A stretch of 64,000 nucleotides of DNA from Methyloversatilis universalis FAM5 (GCF_000214035.2 NZ_AFHG01000030.1:124001-188000), one strand, 5' to 3'. Counted from the first letter of the stretch, positions 42,693 to 53,881 are shown. The notes: a model not told the origin generated them from the letters alone. Made by a program: numbers and translations.

Positions 42693-44074
42693 GCTGCATT
42701 CTCCTTGTTCGCAAACTGGGTAGGCAGGGGCGTCGCGGCGCCGCCGGTCGGGGCGGGGTCGTAACTGTCCGATGGCTTTTCGGCCATGTAGCGCAGCACG
42801 CTCACATAGGCGACGATGAGCAGCACATAGGTGATCAGGTAGCCGGTCAGCGTCAGCGCGATGTGCGGCGCGGGCGTGGTCGATGCCACGTCGGCGGTCT
42901 TGATCAGGCCGTGCACGATCCACGGCTGACGGCCGATTTCGGTCACGTACCAGCCGGCCACAGTGGCAATCCAGCCGGAAAAGGTCATCCCGGCGATCGC
43001 GCCGATGAGCCAGCGTGGAGCGCGGTCCGGCTGCCAGCCGTGTCGCCGCAGCAGCCACCAGCCCACCCAGCTCACCAGCAGCATCAGCGAACCGATCGCC
43101 ACCATGATGCGGAAGCTGAAGAACAGCGGCCGGACCGGCGGATGAGCCTCGAATTCGTTCAGGCCCTTCAGTTCGCCATCCCATTCGTGGGTCAGGATGA
43201 GCGACGCCATCTTCGGGATGCCGATGGCCATATCGTTCCGCTTTTCCGCCTCGTTCGGCAGCGCGAACAGCAGCAGCGGCGCGCCGCGCTCGGTGTGCCA
43301 CACGCCCTCGATCGCCGCGATCTTCTGCGGCTGGTGGTGCAGGGTGTTGAGGCCGTGCATGTCGCCGACGACGATCTGCACCGGGATGAGCACGGCCGCC
43401 AGTGTCAGGCCGGCGCGCAGCGCAAGCGGAGTGGAGGCGTTGGCGCGTCCGCGCAGCACCTGCCAGGCGGACACACCCGCGACCAGAAAGGCCATGGTGA
43501 GCATCGACGCGAGCAGCATGTGGGTGAAGCGGTACGGGAAGGACGGGTTGAAGATGATTTCCAGCCAGCTCTTCACGTGGAACTCGCCGTTGATGATTTC
43601 GTAGCCCACCGGCGTCTGCATCCAGGAGTTCAGCACCAGGATCCAGAACGCGCTCATCGTGGTGCCGAAGGCGACCAGAAAGGTGGCCAGCAGGTGTACC
43701 CGCTCGCTCACCCGGCCGTGACCGAACAGCATGACGCCGAGGAAGGTCGCTTCGAGGAAGAAGGCGGTCAGCACCTCGAAGCCGAGCAGCGGGCCTGCAA
43801 TATTGCCCACCTTTTCCATGAAGCCCGGCCAGTTGGTGCCGAACTGGAAACTCATCGTGATGCCGCTCACCACGCCCAGCGCGAAGGTCAGTGCGAACAC
43901 CTTGGTCCAGAAGCGGTAGGCGGTGAGCCAGGGCCGGTGATTCGTCTTCAGCCAGCGCCAGCGCATGAACAGCAGCATCCAGCCCAGCGAGATCGAAATG
44001 GTCGGGAACAGGATGTGGAAGGTAATGTTGGCAGCGAACTGCATGCGCGCCAGCAGGACGGGATCAAAATCCAT
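42689..44074 (-). CDS. cioA: Cytochrome bd-type quinol oxidase subunit I (CioA)
   Basis: 461 aa, about the size of CioA and shorter than E. coli CydA (522). Haem-bearing subunit reducing oxygen with ubiquinol at low oxygen. The N-terminus ARMQFAANITFHILFPTISISLGWMLLF has the haem His. It has GVVSGITMSFQFGTNWPGF, the Q-loop start GDMHGLNTLHHQPQKIAAIEG, and a shortened Q-loop. The C-terminus includes GWYVTEIGRQPWIVHGL. Located just after a GbsR/MarR-type gene on the same strand. Confidence 0.96.
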   Translation of the reverse strand: MDFDPVLLARMQFAANITFHILFPTISISLGWMLLFMRWRWLKTNHRPWLTAYRFWTKVFALTFALGVVSGITMSFQFGTNWPGFMEKVGNIAGPLLGFEVLTAFFLEATFLGVMLFGHGRVSERVHLLATFLVAFGTTMSAFWILVLNSWMQTPVGYEIINGEFHVKSWLEIIFNPSFPYRFTHMLLASMLTMAFLVAGVSAWQVLRGRANASTPLALRAGLTLAAVLIPVQIVVGDMHGLNTLHHQPQKIAAIEGVWHTERGAPLLLFALPNEAEKRNDMAIGIPKMASLILTHEWDGELKGLNEFEAHPPVRPLFFSFRIMVAIGSLMLLVSWVGWWLLRRHGWQPDRAPRWLIGAIAGMTFSGWIATVAGWYVTEIGRQPWIVHGLIKTADVASTTPAPHIALTLTGYLITYVLLIVAYVSVLRYMAEKPSDSYDPAPTGGAATPLPTQFANKENAA

Positions 44075-44083
44075 GATGGGGTC

Positions 44084-44629
44084 TCACTCCTTGGTACCGG
44101 GTTTCAGCTGGCCGGTCAGCTCCAGCAGTTTCTGGACCCGTGCACCCATGCGCATCAGCTTGGCCAGTGTCTGGGCGTCGAGCCTCTGTACGTCGTCGAA
44201 CCAGTTGCTCATCAGTTCGATCAGGTCGTGCATGCCTTTCATGCGCTCCTGCGCCACGCGGTCTTCCTCGCTGCTCGGGGTTTCCAGCAGGGCGCTGCGC
44301 AGCATCGACAGCGTGGGTTCCATCTCGCGCCGCCGGCGTTCTTCCGCCAGCGTGCGGAAAATCTCCCAGGCGTCGGTCGGCGCGTCGAAGTATTCGCGCC
44401 GGTCGCCGGGCATGTGGCGCAGCTTCACCAGTCGCCACGACTGCAGTTCCTTCAGCCCCATGCTGACGTTGGAGCGGGAATAGGAGAGCGTTTCCGCGAT
44501 CTCGTCGGCGCAGAGCGGACGCGGGGATACGAAGATGAGCGCGTAGATCTGACCGACGGTGCGATTGATGCCCCAGCGGCTGCCCATTTCGCCGAAGTGC
44601 GCCACGAAGGCGTGTACCAGCGGGGTCAC
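44084..44629 (-). CDS. GbsR/MarR-family transcriptional regulator
   Basis: 181 aa. Winged helix at residues 15-80 (RTVGQIYALIFVSPRPLCADEIAETLSYSRSNVSMGLKELQSWRLVK), the GbsR pattern, followed by an amphipathic helical C-terminus for dimerisation. Its stop is 9 bp before cioA, so it is likely co-transcribed with cioAB and may control oxygen- or stress-dependent expression of the oxidase. A 6-bp inverted repeat at 44686-44703 is a candidate operator. ATG 44629. Confidence 0.88.
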   Translation of the reverse strand: MTPLVHAFVAHFGEMGSRWGINRTVGQIYALIFVSPRPLCADEIAETLSYSRSNVSMGLKELQSWRLVKLRHMPGDRREYFDAPTDAWEIFRTLAEERRRREMEPTLSMLRSALLETPSSEEDRVAQERMKGMHDLIELMSNWFDDVQRLDAQTLAKLMRMGARVQKLLELTGQLKPGTKE

Positions 44630-44685
44630 GATTGAAGTCCCGTCCTTTTCAAGAAGTATTTGAACAGGCTTTAATATAAATCAAA

Positions 44686-44703
44686 TTTCAGAAAATACTG
44701 AAA
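44686..44703 (-). promoter_or_regulatory. Inverted repeat upstream of the cio regulator
   Basis: TTTCAG-AAAATA-CTGAAA, 6-bp arms and 6-bp spacer, in an AT-rich stretch (about 44650-44715) inside an otherwise GC-rich genome. It is 57-74 bp upstream of the regulator ATG and could be the binding site of the GbsR-type protein or of another regulator. Divergent ndk lies on the other side. Confidence 0.5.
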
Positions 44704-44850
44704 ATTCGGAAAACACAGGATGATCTGTACGGGCGGGGGGCACGCCGTACTTGCGCGCCGCAGCATCCGGGCTGACGGGGTGCTCCGCTATTGGTACAAT
44801 CTCGGGTTGTCCTTCCGTTTCCTCACTCAGTCATCAATTCGGAGAGTTTC

Positions 44851-45276
44851 ATGGCCGCTGAACGTACCCTTTCGATCATCAAGCCCGACGCCGTCGCCAA
44901 GAACGTGATCGGCAAGATCTACCAGCGTTTCGAAGACGCCGGCCTGAAGATCGTCGCCTCGCGCATGACCCAGCTGTCGCGCGCAGAAGCCGAAGGCTTC
45001 TACGCCGTGCACCGCGAGCGTCCCTTCTTCAAGGATCTGGTTGACTTCATGATTTCCGGCCCGGTCATGATCCAGGTGCTGGAAGGCGAAGGCGCCATCC
45101 TGAAGAACCGCGACCTGATGGGCGCCACCGATCCGAAGAAGGCTGCGCCGGGCACCATCCGCGCCGACTTCGCCGACTCCATCGATGCCAACGCCGTGCA
45201 TGGCTCCGACGCGCCGGAAACCGCCGCCGTCGAGATCGCCTATTTCTTCCCGGCGCTGAACGTCTACTCGCGCTGA
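44851..45276 (+). CDS. ndk: Nucleoside diphosphate kinase
   Basis: 141 aa. Balances NTP pools by phosphate transfer through His117 ([12 protein letters not shown]), the same number as in E. coli. It starts [24 protein letters not shown] 44851 follows GGAG; the longer frame from 44791 has no support. First gene of the ndk-rlmN-pilW-rodZ-ispG-hisS run. Confidence 0.98.
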   Translation: MAAERTLSIIKPDAVAKNVIGKIYQRFEDAGLKIVASRMTQLSRAEAEGFYAVHRERPFFKDLVDFMISGPVMIQVLEGEGAILKNRDLMGATDPKKAAPGTIRADFADSIDANAVHGSDAPETAAVEIAYFFPALNVYSR

Positions 45277-45286
45277 GAGCACACGC

Positions 45287-46396
45287 GTGACCCGCACCAA
45301 CCTGCTGCAGTTTGACGCCGAGGGCTTCGCCGACTTCTTTACGGGTCTGGGCGAGAAGCCCTTTCGCGCGCGGCAGGTGATGCGGTGGATACACCGCAAT
45401 GGCGAGGGCGACTTCGACGCGATGAGCGACGTCGCCAAGTCCTTGCGCGCCAAGCTGTCGGACATCGCCTGCGTCCAGGCCCCGGTGCCGGTGCGTGACA
45501 GCACCAGCACCGACGGCACGCGCAAGTGGCTGATCGACGTCGGTGCCGGCAATGCGGTGGAAACCGTGTTCATTCCGGAAGAGCGTCGCGGCACGCTCTG
45601 CATTTCGACGCAGGCAGGCTGTGCGCTCGATTGCGCCTTCTGCTCGACCGGCAAGCAGGGTTTCAACCGCAATCTCGAAGTGTCGGAAATCATCGGCCAG
45701 CTCTGGCTCGCCAACCGCGCGCTCGGCGCGGTGCGTGGTGGCGAGAATGACGGCGAGCGCGTGATTTCCAACGTCGTCATGATGGGCATGGGCGAACCGC
45801 TGGCCAATTTCGACGCCACGGTGGCCGCGCTCAAGCTGATGCTGGACGACAACGCCTACGGCCTGTCGCGCCGTCGCGTGACGGTATCGACCTCGGGCAT
45901 CGTGCCGGCGATGGACCGCCTGCGCGACGCCTGCCCGGTCGCGCTGGCGGTGTCGCTGCACGCGCCGAACGACGCGCTGCGCGACGAGCTGGTGCCGATC
46001 AACAAGAAGTACCCGCTGCGCGAGCTGCTGGCGGCCTGCGTGCGCTATCTCGACCGCGCGCCGCGTGACTTCATCACCTTCGAGTACGTCATGCTCGACG
46101 GCGTGAATGACAGCGACGAACACGCGCGCCAGCTGGTGGATATCGCCCGCCAGGTGCCGTGCAAGTACAACCTGATTCCGTTCAATCCCTTCCCGCAGGC
46201 GCCGTTCGGACGTTCGTCGAAGGAGCGCATCCGCCGCTTCTCCGAAATCCTGATCGAAGCCGGCATCGTCACCACCACGCGCAAGACGCGCGGCGACGAC
46301 GTGGATGCCGCCTGCGGCCAGCTTGCCGGCCAGGTGCTGGACAAGACCCGGCGCACCCGCAAGACCATTCCCCTCCAGGAGGTTCCCGCACGGTGA
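45287..46396 (+). CDS. rlmN: 23S rRNA (adenine2503-C2)/tRNA methyltransferase RlmN
   Basis: 369 aa. Radical SAM enzyme methylating A2503 of 23S rRNA and A37 of some tRNAs. Cluster motif CALDCAFC (Cys112, 116, 119) and the methyl-carrying cysteine Cys343 in [13 protein letters not shown] are present. Other motifs: [21 protein letters not shown] and [10 protein letters not shown]. Start is GTG 45287, 10 bp after ndk. The stop overlaps pilW (GTGA). Confidence 0.97.
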   Translation: MTRTNLLQFDAEGFADFFTGLGEKPFRARQVMRWIHRNGEGDFDAMSDVAKSLRAKLSDIACVQAPVPVRDSTSTDGTRKWLIDVGAGNAVETVFIPEERRGTLCISTQAGCALDCAFCSTGKQGFNRNLEVSEIIGQLWLANRALGAVRGGENDGERVISNVVMMGMGEPLANFDATVAALKLMLDDNAYGLSRRRVTVSTSGIVPAMDRLRDACPVALAVSLHAPNDALRDELVPINKKYPLRELLAACVRYLDRAPRDFITFEYVMLDGVNDSDEHARQLVDIARQVPCKYNLIPFNPFPQAPFGRSSKERIRRFSEILIEAGIVTTTRKTRGDDVDAACGQLAGQVLDKTRRTRKTIPLQEVPAR

Positions 46397-47229
46397 AAAG
46401 ACTGTTTTCGTGTGCGCTGGCTGCCCTGTCGGCCGCCTGGCTGCTCAGCGGTTGCGCGGGTGGCCAGCCGGCCGCCGCTCCGGGTGTCGCGGCACAGAGT
46501 CAGCAGCCCAGTACGCCGGTTTCGGAATACAAGCCGGTGGAAACCATCACCACCGGTTCGTCCCGCACCCGCGCCAAGTCGCACACCGAACTCGGTCTGG
46601 CTTATCTGGAAGCGGGTAATGTGGCGGTGGCGCTGGAAGAAGGGCGTCTTGCCGTGCGCGACGACAGCAGCTACGGCCCGGCCTACAACCTGATGGGTCT
46701 GGCCCACCTCTACCTGCAGGAACGTCAGCAGGCGCGGGAAAATTTCGAAAAGGCGCTGCGTCTCGCGCCCAGTGACCCGGACATCAACAACAACTTCGGC
46801 TGGTTCCTGTGCCAGGACGGCGACACCGCCCGCGCGATGCAACTGTTCAACAACGCGATCAAGAACCCGCTCTACGCGTCACCCACCCGGCCCTATACCA
46901 ACGCCGGCCTGTGCGCGATGCGCAGCGGCGACCTGCAGACCGCCGAGGTCAATTTCCTGCGCGCGATCAACGCCGATTCGACCAATGTGCAGGCGCTGTA
47001 CAACCTGGCGCTGCTGTTCTATCGCAAGGGCAACTATTACGAGGCGCGCAAGTACGTGAGCGATTTCCATGCGCAGCGTGATCCGGTGGCCGAAAGCCTG
47101 TGGCTGGCGCTGCGCATCGAGCGCAAGCTCGGTGACAAGGTGTCCGAAGCCGGTTTTGCCGGCCAGCTGCGCCGCCGCTTCGCCGGGACGCCGGAACACC
47201 AGGCCCTGATGCAGGGGAAATACGACTGA
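46393..47229 (+). CDS. pilW: Type IV pilus biogenesis lipoprotein PilW (PilF)
   Basis: 278 aa. Outer-membrane pilotin needed for secretin (PilQ) assembly. Lipobox in LLSGCAGG, then TPR repeats ([26 protein letters not shown] and [26 protein letters not shown]), the PilW/PilF family pattern. Start is GTG 46393, overlapping rlmN, with AGGAGG upstream; the in-frame ATG at 46159 lies inside rlmN. The usual place in betaproteobacteria is rlmN-pilW-rodZ. Confidence 0.95.
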   Translation: MKRLFSCALAALSAAWLLSGCAGGQPAAAPGVAAQSQQPSTPVSEYKPVETITTGSSRTRAKSHTELGLAYLEAGNVAVALEEGRLAVRDDSSYGPAYNLMGLAHLYLQERQQARENFEKALRLAPSDPDINNNFGWFLCQDGDTARAMQLFNNAIKNPLYASPTRPYTNAGLCAMRSGDLQTAEVNFLRAINADSTNVQALYNLALLFYRKGNYYEARKYVSDFHAQRDPVAESLWLALRIERKLGDKVSEAGFAGQLRRRFAGTPEHQALMQGKYD

Positions 47230-48122
47230 TGACCGTCGATAACACGGTATCGCAACAGGCTGATTTCGCGGACGAACCGTCGGTCGGACTGCAGCTGCGT
47301 CGTGCGCGCGAAGCGCGCGGCATGACGGTCGAGGGCATCGGTGCCGCGATCAAGCTGGCCGCGCGTCAGGTCGAGGCGATCGAGTCGGACGACTACGCCC
47401 GCCTCACCAGTGCCACCTACGCGCGCGGTTTCATCCGCAATTACGCGTCGCTGATGGGGCTGGATGCCCAGGCCCTGCTGGCCCAGCTCGATCGTCACGA
47501 AGTGCGGGCGCGTCCGCAGCTGGTGGAACAGGCCAATGTCGGTGTGGCCATGCCCAGCCAGTCGGCCCGTCGCAAGTGGATGCTGCCGTTGCTTGCGCTG
47601 AGCGTGCCTGCGCTGGCCGCGATCGCGCTCTACGTGTGGTTCGAGTTCTGGCCGGCAGGTGCTCAGCCTGCGGCGGTCGAGCCGACGCCGGCCGTTGTCG
47701 TGCCGCCAGCGGCCGAGGCGACGCCCGAAGTGCCGGCCTCAGAGCCTGTACCGCCGGTCGATCCGCAGACCGCTGCCGTGCAGGCCGAAGTGCCGCCGCC
47801 GAACCCGTCTCCGGATGCGGCTGCGACTGCAGCGCTTCCGCCTGTGTCGGCGCAGCAGGCGCCTGCAGCGACTGCCGTGCCCGGTCAGCGCCAGCTGAAC
47901 TTCCGCTTCACCGCGGACTCGTGGATAGAAATGCGCGATGCGCAGGGGCGCGTCGTGCTGTCAGAACTGAATCGCGCCGGCAGCACCCGCAGCTTCACTG
48001 CGGTGTTCCCGGTGTCGCTGGTGATCGGGAATGCGAAGTCGGTGAGCATGGACATCGACGGCGCGCCCTACGATCTCGTCCCTTCGACCAAGGTCGAAGT
48101 GGCCCGACTGAGGCTTGAATGA
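47229..48122 (+). CDS. rodZ: RodZ-like cytoskeletal/helix-turn-helix protein
   Basis: 297 aa. RodZ couples MreB to the membrane and shapes the rod. An XRE-type HTH is at about 20-90 ([30 protein letters not shown], then [16 protein letters not shown]), and a membrane helix near 118-138. A Pro/Ala/Glu-rich periplasmic linker follows, then a C-terminal DUF4115 beta domain ([28 protein letters not shown]). ATG 47229 overlaps the pilW stop by 1 bp. Confidence 0.93.
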   Translation: MTVDNTVSQQADFADEPSVGLQLRRAREARGMTVEGIGAAIKLAARQVEAIESDDYARLTSATYARGFIRNYASLMGLDAQALLAQLDRHEVRARPQLVEQANVGVAMPSQSARRKWMLPLLALSVPALAAIALYVWFEFWPAGAQPAAVEPTPAVVVPPAAEATPEVPASEPVPPVDPQTAAVQAEVPPPNPSPDAAATAALPPVSAQQAPAATAVPGQRQLNFRFTADSWIEMRDAQGRVVLSELNRAGSTRSFTAVFPVSLVIGNAKSVSMDIDGAPYDLVPSTKVEVARLRLE

Positions 48123-49375
48123 TGAGCGAACCGTCTTCCGGCATCGTCCGTCGCCCGACCCGCAGCGTGCGGGTCGGCGATCTGGTGATCGGCTCGGCTG
48201 CACCGGTGGTGGTGCAGTCGATGACCAATACCGACACCGAGGACCACATTTCCACCGCCATCCAGGTGGCGCAGCTGGCCCGGGCCGGTTCGGAAATCGT
48301 GCGCATCACGGTCAACACGATGGAAGCCGCGGCCGCCGTGCCCAAGGTGCGCGAGCAGCTGCTGAAAATGAATGTGGATGTGCCGCTGGTCGGCGACTTC
48401 CACTTCAACGGCCACAAGCTGCTGCGCGAACACCCGGCCTGCGCCGAGACGCTGGACAAGCTGCGCATCAATCCGGGCAATGTGGGCAAGGGCAGCAAGC
48501 GCGACGAACAGTACGCCGCGCTGATCGACATCGCCTGCCGCTACGACAAGCCGGTGCGCATCGGCGTGAACTGGGGCAGCCTGGACCAGGCGCTGCTCGC
48601 CCGGGTGATGGACGAGAACGCCCGCCGGCCGCAGCCCAAGGATGCGATCGAGGTGATGCGCGAAGCGATGGTCACCTCCGCGCTGGAAAGCGCCGCGCAG
48701 GCGGTCGAATGGGGCCTGTCGCCGGACCGGATCATCCTGTCGTGCAAGGTGAGCGGCGTGCAGGATCTGATCGCCATCTATTCCGAGCTGGCGAAGCGCT
48801 GTGATTACCCGCTGCACCTCGGGTTGACCGAGGCCGGCATGGGCTCCAAGGGCATCGTTGCCTCGACCGCCGCGATGTCGGTGCTGCTGCAGCAGGGCAT
48901 CGGCGACACCATACGGGTGTCGCTGACGCCGGAGCCGAACGGCGATCGCACGAAGGAAGTGATCGTTGCCCAGGAAATGCTGCAGACCATGGGGCTGCGT
49001 GCCTTCACGCCCATGGTTGCCGCCTGCCCCGGCTGCGGTCGCACCACCTCGACCTTCTTCCAGGAACTGGCGGCCGACATCCAGACCTATGTCCGCGACA
49101 GGATGCCGGAGTGGAAGACGCAGTACGACGGCGTCGAACGGATGACGCTGGCCGTGATGGGCTGTGTCGTGAACGGTCCGGGCGAGAGCAAGCACGCCAA
49201 CATCGGCATTTCGCTGCCGGGTACCGGGGAAACACCGGTGGCACCGGTGTTCGAGGACGGCGAAAAGACCGTCACGCTGAAGGGCGACAACATCGCGGCG
49301 GAATTCCGCGGCATCGTCGATGCCTATGTCGCCCGCACCTACACCAAGAAAACCGCCGGCCGCACCGGCGTCTGA
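48119..49375 (+). CDS. ispG: 4-hydroxy-3-methylbut-2-enyl-diphosphate synthase (IspG)
   Basis: 418 aa. Penultimate MEP-pathway enzyme making HMBPP for isoprenoids; 4Fe-4S with flavodoxin or ferredoxin. Motifs: [43 protein letters not shown] and [18 protein letters not shown]. Cluster residues are in [10 protein letters not shown] and [16 protein letters not shown] start overlaps the rodZ stop. Confidence 0.98.
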   Translation: MMSEPSSGIVRRPTRSVRVGDLVIGSAAPVVVQSMTNTDTEDHISTAIQVAQLARAGSEIVRITVNTMEAAAAVPKVREQLLKMNVDVPLVGDFHFNGHKLLREHPACAETLDKLRINPGNVGKGSKRDEQYAALIDIACRYDKPVRIGVNWGSLDQALLARVMDENARRPQPKDAIEVMREAMVTSALESAAQAVEWGLSPDRIILSCKVSGVQDLIAIYSELAKRCDYPLHLGLTEAGMGSKGIVASTAAMSVLLQQGIGDTIRVSLTPEPNGDRTKEVIVAQEMLQTMGLRAFTPMVAACPGCGRTTSTFFQELAADIQTYVRDRMPEWKTQYDGVERMTLAVMGCVVNGPGESKHANIGISLPGTGETPVAPVFEDGEKTVTLKGDNIAAEFRGIVDAYVARTYTKKTAGRTGV

Positions 49376-49385
49376 ACGAAGAAGA

Positions 49386-50699
49386 ATGAGCAAACTGCAA
49401 GCCGTTCGCGGCATGAATGACATCCTGCCGGACGAGGCAGAGCGCTGGGAAGCATTCGAAACCATCGTGCGCGACTGGCTGCGCGGCTACGGCTACCGGC
49501 CGATCCGCATGCCGCTGCTCGAGCACACGCCGCTGTTCAAGCGCGCCATCGGTGAAGTGACCGACATCGTCGAGAAGGAAATGTATTCCTTCGAGGACGC
49601 GCTCAATGGCGAGAACCTGACGCTGCGCCCGGAAGGCACGGCGTCCTGCGTGCGGGCGGTGACCGAACACAATCTGCTGTACGACAGCCCGCGCAAGCTC
49701 TGGTACATGGGCCCGATGTTCCGCCACGAGCGTCCGCAGAAAGGCCGCTACCGCCAGTTCCACCAGGTCGGCGTCGAGGCGCTGGGCTACGCCGGTCCGG
49801 ACATCGACGCCGAGCTCATCATCATGTGCCAGCGTCTGTGGGACGACCTCGGCCTGATGGGCATCAAGCTCGAAATCAATTCGCTCGGGTCGCCGGAAGA
49901 GCGGCTGAAGCACCGCGCCGAACTGATCGCCTATTTCGAGGCGCACCGGGACCAGCTGGACGAAGACGCGAAGCGCCGTCTGCACAGCAATCCGCTGCGC
50001 ATCCTCGACACCAAGAACCCGGCCATGCAGGCGCTGGTCGAAGCGGCGCCCAAGCTGTCCGATTTTCTGGGCGAGGCATCGCTGGCGCACTTCAATGCCA
50101 TCCAGGACACGCTGCGCGCCGCCAATATCGCCTTCCGCATCAATCCGCGCCTGGTGCGCGGGCTGGATTACTACAACCTTACCGTGTTCGAGTGGGTGAC
50201 CGACCAGCTCGGCGCCCAGGGCACGGTGTGCGCCGGTGGCCGCTACGACGGCCTGATCGCCCAGCTGGGTGGCAAGCCTGCGCCGGCCGCGGGTTTCGCG
50301 ATGGGCATCGAGCGGCTGATGGCGCTGTGGGATACCCAGGAGGCCGACGCGCTGGTCGAGCGGGTGGAGGCCTATGTGGTGCATTCGGGCACTGGCGCGC
50401 AGGCGGCTGCCTTCGCGCTGGCCGAGCGTCTGCGCGACGGCGGCTTCGCGACGCTGATGCACTGCGGCGGCGGCAGCTTCAAGTCGCAGATGAAGCGCGC
50501 CGACGCCTCCGGTGCCATGGTGGCGCTCATCCTGGGCGAAGAAGAAGTGGCCGCGGGTGAGGTCACCTTCAAGCCGCTGCGCGGCGGCGAACAGATGCGC
50601 ATCAGCGCCGACGACGTGGGTGAGCACCTGGCGGCCATGCTGCTGGGTGGCTACGGCGACGACGAAGACGACGCCCTTCAAAAAACCGACTTTCAATAA
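49386..50699 (+). CDS. hisS: Histidyl-tRNA synthetase
   Basis: 437 aa. Class II aminoacyl-tRNA synthetase. Motif 2 region [21 protein letters not shown], HisA signature [13 protein letters not shown], motif 3 [13 protein letters not shown] with [10 protein letters not shown], and a C-terminal anticodon-binding domain. ATG 49386 is 10 bp after the ispG stop; the longer frame from 49320 is ispG shadow. Confidence 0.98.
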   Translation: MSKLQAVRGMNDILPDEAERWEAFETIVRDWLRGYGYRPIRMPLLEHTPLFKRAIGEVTDIVEKEMYSFEDALNGENLTLRPEGTASCVRAVTEHNLLYDSPRKLWYMGPMFRHERPQKGRYRQFHQVGVEALGYAGPDIDAELIIMCQRLWDDLGLMGIKLEINSLGSPEERLKHRAELIAYFEAHRDQLDEDAKRRLHSNPLRILDTKNPAMQALVEAAPKLSDFLGEASLAHFNAIQDTLRAANIAFRINPRLVRGLDYYNLTVFEWVTDQLGAQGTVCAGGRYDGLIAQLGGKPAPAAGFAMGIERLMALWDTQEADALVERVEAYVVHSGTGAQAAAFALAERLRDGGFATLMHCGGGSFKSQMKRADASGAMVALILGEEEVAAGEVTFKPLRGGEQMRISADDVGEHLAAMLLGGYGDDEDDALQKTDFQ

Positions 50700-50726
50700 C
50701 CGGTCAAACCGGCAGGAGCCAAGCAC

Positions 50727-51401
50727 ATGGCAGCACTCGATCTGGAAGAACAGGAACAGCTCTCCGCCATCAAGTCCTGGTGGAACCAGTGGGGCAACGC
50801 CATCACCTGGCTGGTGATCGCGGTGTCCGCGGTCATCATCGGCCAGCAGGGCTGGAACTGGTACCAGCGTGACCAGTCGGTCAAGGCCAGCGGCATCTAT
50901 GACGTGCTGCAGGAAGCGGCGCTGGGCGGTGATCTGAAAAAGACCCGCGAAGCGGCGGCCGAACTGACCGAGCATTTCCCGGGCACCCAGTACGCGGCCC
51001 TCGGTGCGCTGCTGTCGGCCAAGGTGCATGCCGAGAACAACGACACCCAGACCGCCCGTGCCCAGCTCGAATGGGTGAAGGACAAGGCCTCGGAGGACGT
51101 CGTTCGAGATCTCGCCCGCCTGCGTCTGGCCTATGTGCTGATCGAGGAACAGAAGTTCGATGACGCCGCCAAGCTGCTCGACGGCAAGGCCGAAGCGTCG
51201 CTGGAAGCCCGCTTCCTGGAGGCGCGCGGTGACCTGCACCTGATGCGCGACCAGCGTGACGAGGCGCGCACCGCCTACCAGGCGGCGCTGACCCGCATCG
51301 ATGAGTCGATCAAGGCCGGTGGCGATGCGGCCCGCATCGCCCAGCAGGGCATCCGCAGCGTGGTCGAAATCAAGCTCGACGCGGTCGGAGGCAAGCAGTG
51401 A
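50727..51401 (+). CDS. yfgM: YfgM-family ancillary translocon-associated TPR protein
   Basis: 224 aa. YfgM binds PpiD at SecYEG and helps secreted proteins fold. A single N-terminal membrane helix (AITWLVIAVSAVIIGQQGWNWYQ) is followed by TPR-like periplasmic repeats (TAYQAALTRIDESIKAGG). Between hisS and bamB, the standard neighbourhood. Its stop overlaps bamB by GTGA. Confidence 0.95.
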   Translation: MAALDLEEQEQLSAIKSWWNQWGNAITWLVIAVSAVIIGQQGWNWYQRDQSVKASGIYDVLQEAALGGDLKKTREAAAELTEHFPGTQYAALGALLSAKVHAENNDTQTARAQLEWVKDKASEDVVRDLARLRLAYVLIEEQKFDDAAKLLDGKAEASLEARFLEARGDLHLMRDQRDEARTAYQAALTRIDESIKAGGDAARIAQQGIRSVVEIKLDAVGGKQ

Positions 51402-52543
51402 AACGCTTTCCGGCCCTGATTCTGGTTGCCTCGCTGAGCGCGGGCTGCTCCTCGCTTTCGCTGGACAGCCTGAATCCGTTCAGCGGCCCGAGCAAGGGCA
51501 AGGTGCCGCCGCTGGGTGTCATCCAGCCGACCGCCCAGCTGGCCGAGGTGTGGCGCTATGGCGTGGGCCAGTCGGAGAATTTCGTGTTCGCGCCGGCGGT
51601 GGTGGGCGGCACCGTGTACGCGGCGTCGCGGGACGGGGTGATCGCGCGTCTGGACGACGGTCGCCTGATCTGGAAGATCAATGCCGGCAAGAGCCTGTCC
51701 GGCGGTGTGGGCGCCAGCGACAAGCTGTTGGTGGTCGGTACCGAGAAGGGCGAGGTGCTGGCGTTCGGCACCGACGGCAAGCCGCGTTGGCAGGCCACGG
51801 TGACGTCCGAGGTGCTGGCGCCGCCGGAAGTGTCCGACGACATGGTGTTCGTGCGCAGCGCCGACAGCCGCATCCAGGCTTTCGCGGCCGCCGACGGTGC
51901 CCGCAAATGGAATTACCAGCGCGCCAACCCGGCACTCACGCTGCGCACCCACGCCGGCCTGATCAGCACGCCGTCGCTGGTGATCGCCGGCTTCCCGGGT
52001 GGCAAGCTGGTGGCGATCAACCGCAGCAACGGCTCGACCATGTGGGAATCCAATGTGGCGCTGCCCAAGGGGGCGACCGAGCTCGAGCGCATCGCCGACG
52101 TGACCAGCCCGCCGGTACTGGCAGGTCGCGAAGTCTGCGCCGCAGCCTTCCAGGGCCGTGTGGCCTGCTTCGAGCTGACCAGCGGCAATGTGGTGTGGTC
52201 GCGCGACATTTCGAGCGGTGCCGGCATCGACGTCGATACCCAGAACCTCTACATCAGCGACGACAAGGGCGCGGTGCATGCGCTGGACCGTGCGACCGGC
52301 GCCAGTCTCTGGAAGCAGGACAAGCTGGCCCGTCGCGGCCCCGGCCGCCCGCTGGCGGTGGGCGCGTATATTGCCGTGAGCGACGTGGAGGGTATCGTGC
52401 ACCTTCTGCAGCGCGAGAATGGCGCTTTCGCCGCCCGCCTGAATGGCGACGGCAGCAGCATCGATGCGGCGATGCAGGCCTATGGCCGTGCTTTCATCGC
52501 CCAAACCCGGGCCGGCGGCGTGCGCGCGCTGTCCGCCCGCTGA
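51398..52543 (+). CDS. bamB: Outer-membrane assembly lipoprotein BamB
   Basis: 381 aa. Beta-propeller subunit of the BAM complex that inserts outer-membrane beta barrels. Lipoprotein signal (SLSAGCSS), then repeated PQQ-like strands such as GRLIWKINAGKSLSGGVGA and ADGARKWNYQRANP that build the eight-bladed propeller. Start is GTG 51398, overlapping yfgM. Confidence 0.97.
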   Translation: MKRFPALILVASLSAGCSSLSLDSLNPFSGPSKGKVPPLGVIQPTAQLAEVWRYGVGQSENFVFAPAVVGGTVYAASRDGVIARLDDGRLIWKINAGKSLSGGVGASDKLLVVGTEKGEVLAFGTDGKPRWQATVTSEVLAPPEVSDDMVFVRSADSRIQAFAAADGARKWNYQRANPALTLRTHAGLISTPSLVIAGFPGGKLVAINRSNGSTMWESNVALPKGATELERIADVTSPPVLAGREVCAAAFQGRVACFELTSGNVVWSRDISSGAGIDVDTQNLYISDDKGAVHALDRATGASLWKQDKLARRGPGRPLAVGAYIAVSDVEGIVHLLQRENGAFAARLNGDGSSIDAAMQAYGRAFIAQTRAGGVRALSAR

Positions 52544-52552
52544 GGATTACTC

Positions 52553-53881
52553 TTGAAGCCTGTTCTGGTACTCGTCGGACGCCCCAATGTGGGCAAGTCC
52601 ACCCTGTTCAACCGTCTGACCAAGACGCGCGATGCGCTGGTGGCCGATTTTCCCGGCCTGACGCGGGATCGTCACTACGGCAATGGCCGTCTGGGCGACC
52701 GGCCCTTCCTGGTGGTGGACACCGGCGGCTTCGAGCCGACCGCGCGTGACGGCATCATGGTGGAAATGGCGCAGCAGGCGGAGCAGGCGATCGCCGAAGC
52801 CGACGTGCTGGTGTTCATCGTCGATGGTCGCGCCGGCCTGACCGCGCACGACCGCGAGATCGCGGCCCGGCTGCGCCGTGCCGGCAAGCCGCTGGTGCTG
52901 GCGGTAAACAAGGCCGAAGGCATGCGGCGCGAAATCGTCGCCGCCGAGTTCCACGAACTGGGGTTGGGTGACATCCACGTCATTTCGTCGGCCCACGGCG
53001 AGGGCGTGCGCAATCTGGTCGAAGTATGCCTGGCGCCGTTCCCGCTTGACCCGGAGGACGAGGACGACCTGCGCGGCCCGAAAATCGCGGTGGCCGGTCG
53101 ACCCAACGTCGGCAAATCCACGCTGATCAATGCACTGCTCGGCGAGGAGCGGGTAATCGCCTTCGACCAGGCCGGCACGACCCGGGACGCGATCAGCATT
53201 CCGTTCCAGCGCGGCGGCAAGGAATACACGCTGATCGACACCGCAGGTCTGCGCCGCAAGGGCCGGGTGTTCGAATCGATCGAGAAGTTCTCGGTAATCA
53301 AGACGGTGCAGGCGATCGAGCAGTCCAACATCTGCATTCTGGTGCTGGATGCCACCCAGGAAGTGTCCGACCAGGATGCGCACATCGGCGGTTTCATCGT
53401 CGAAAGCGGCCGTGCGCTGGTGCTCGTCATCAACAAGTGGGACGCGGTCGACAGCTACCGGCGGGAAATCTTCAAGCGGGAAGTGGCGCGCAAGTTGAGT
53501 TTCCTCGGATTTGCCCGCCAGCTCTACATTTCGGCGCTGGAAGGGCAGGGCGTGAGCGGCATTTTCGGCGCGGTCGATGCGGCCTACGCGGCGGCCATGA
53601 TCAAGCTGCCGACGCCGCGCCTGACGCGCGCGCTGCAAGCGGCGGTCGAGAAGCAGGCGCCGCCGAAGCACGGCCTGTTCCGGCCCAAGATGCGCTACGC
53701 CCACCAGGGCGGCATGAACCCGCCGGTGATCGTGATCCACGGCACCGCGCTGGAACATGTTTCAGACAGTTACCGTCGCTTCCTGGAACGCCACTTCCTG
53801 GAAACATTCAAACTTCAGGGTACGCCCCTGAGAGTGCAATTCCGTACCGCGCACAATCCGTTCGCGGCGCGCGACAAATAG
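52553..53881 (+). CDS. der: GTPase Der (EngA)
   Basis: 442 aa. Double GTPase required for 50S ribosome assembly. Two G1 loops (GRPNVGKST at about residue 8 and again near 180), then NKAEG and NKWDAV G4 motifs, and a C-terminal KH-like domain. Start is TTG 52553 (no ATG available), with GAGG upstream and 9 bp after bamB. Confidence 0.98.
   Translation: MKPVLVLVGRPNVGKSTLFNRLTKTRDALVADFPGLTRDRHYGNGRLGDRPFLVVDTGGFEPTARDGIMVEMAQQAEQAIAEADVLVFIVDGRAGLTAHDREIAARLRRAGKPLVLAVNKAEGMRREIVAAEFHELGLGDIHVISSAHGEGVRNLVEVCLAPFPLDPEDEDDLRGPKIAVAGRPNVGKSTLINALLGEERVIAFDQAGTTRDAISIPFQRGGKEYTLIDTAGLRRKGRVFESIEKFSVIKTVQAIEQSNICILVLDATQEVSDQDAHIGGFIVESGRALVLVINKWDAVDSYRREIFKREVARKLSFLGFARQLYISALEGQGVSGIFGAVDAAYAAAMIKLPTPRLTRALQAAVEKQAPPKHGLFRPKMRYAHQGGMNPPVIVIHGTALEHVSDSYRRFLERHFLETFKLQGTPLRVQFRTAHNPFAARDK

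Noticed and set aside
41697-43301. 534-codon form of CioB
   Set aside because: The first 200 codons are shadow of cioA. The real start is the ATG at 42692, which overlaps the cioA stop.
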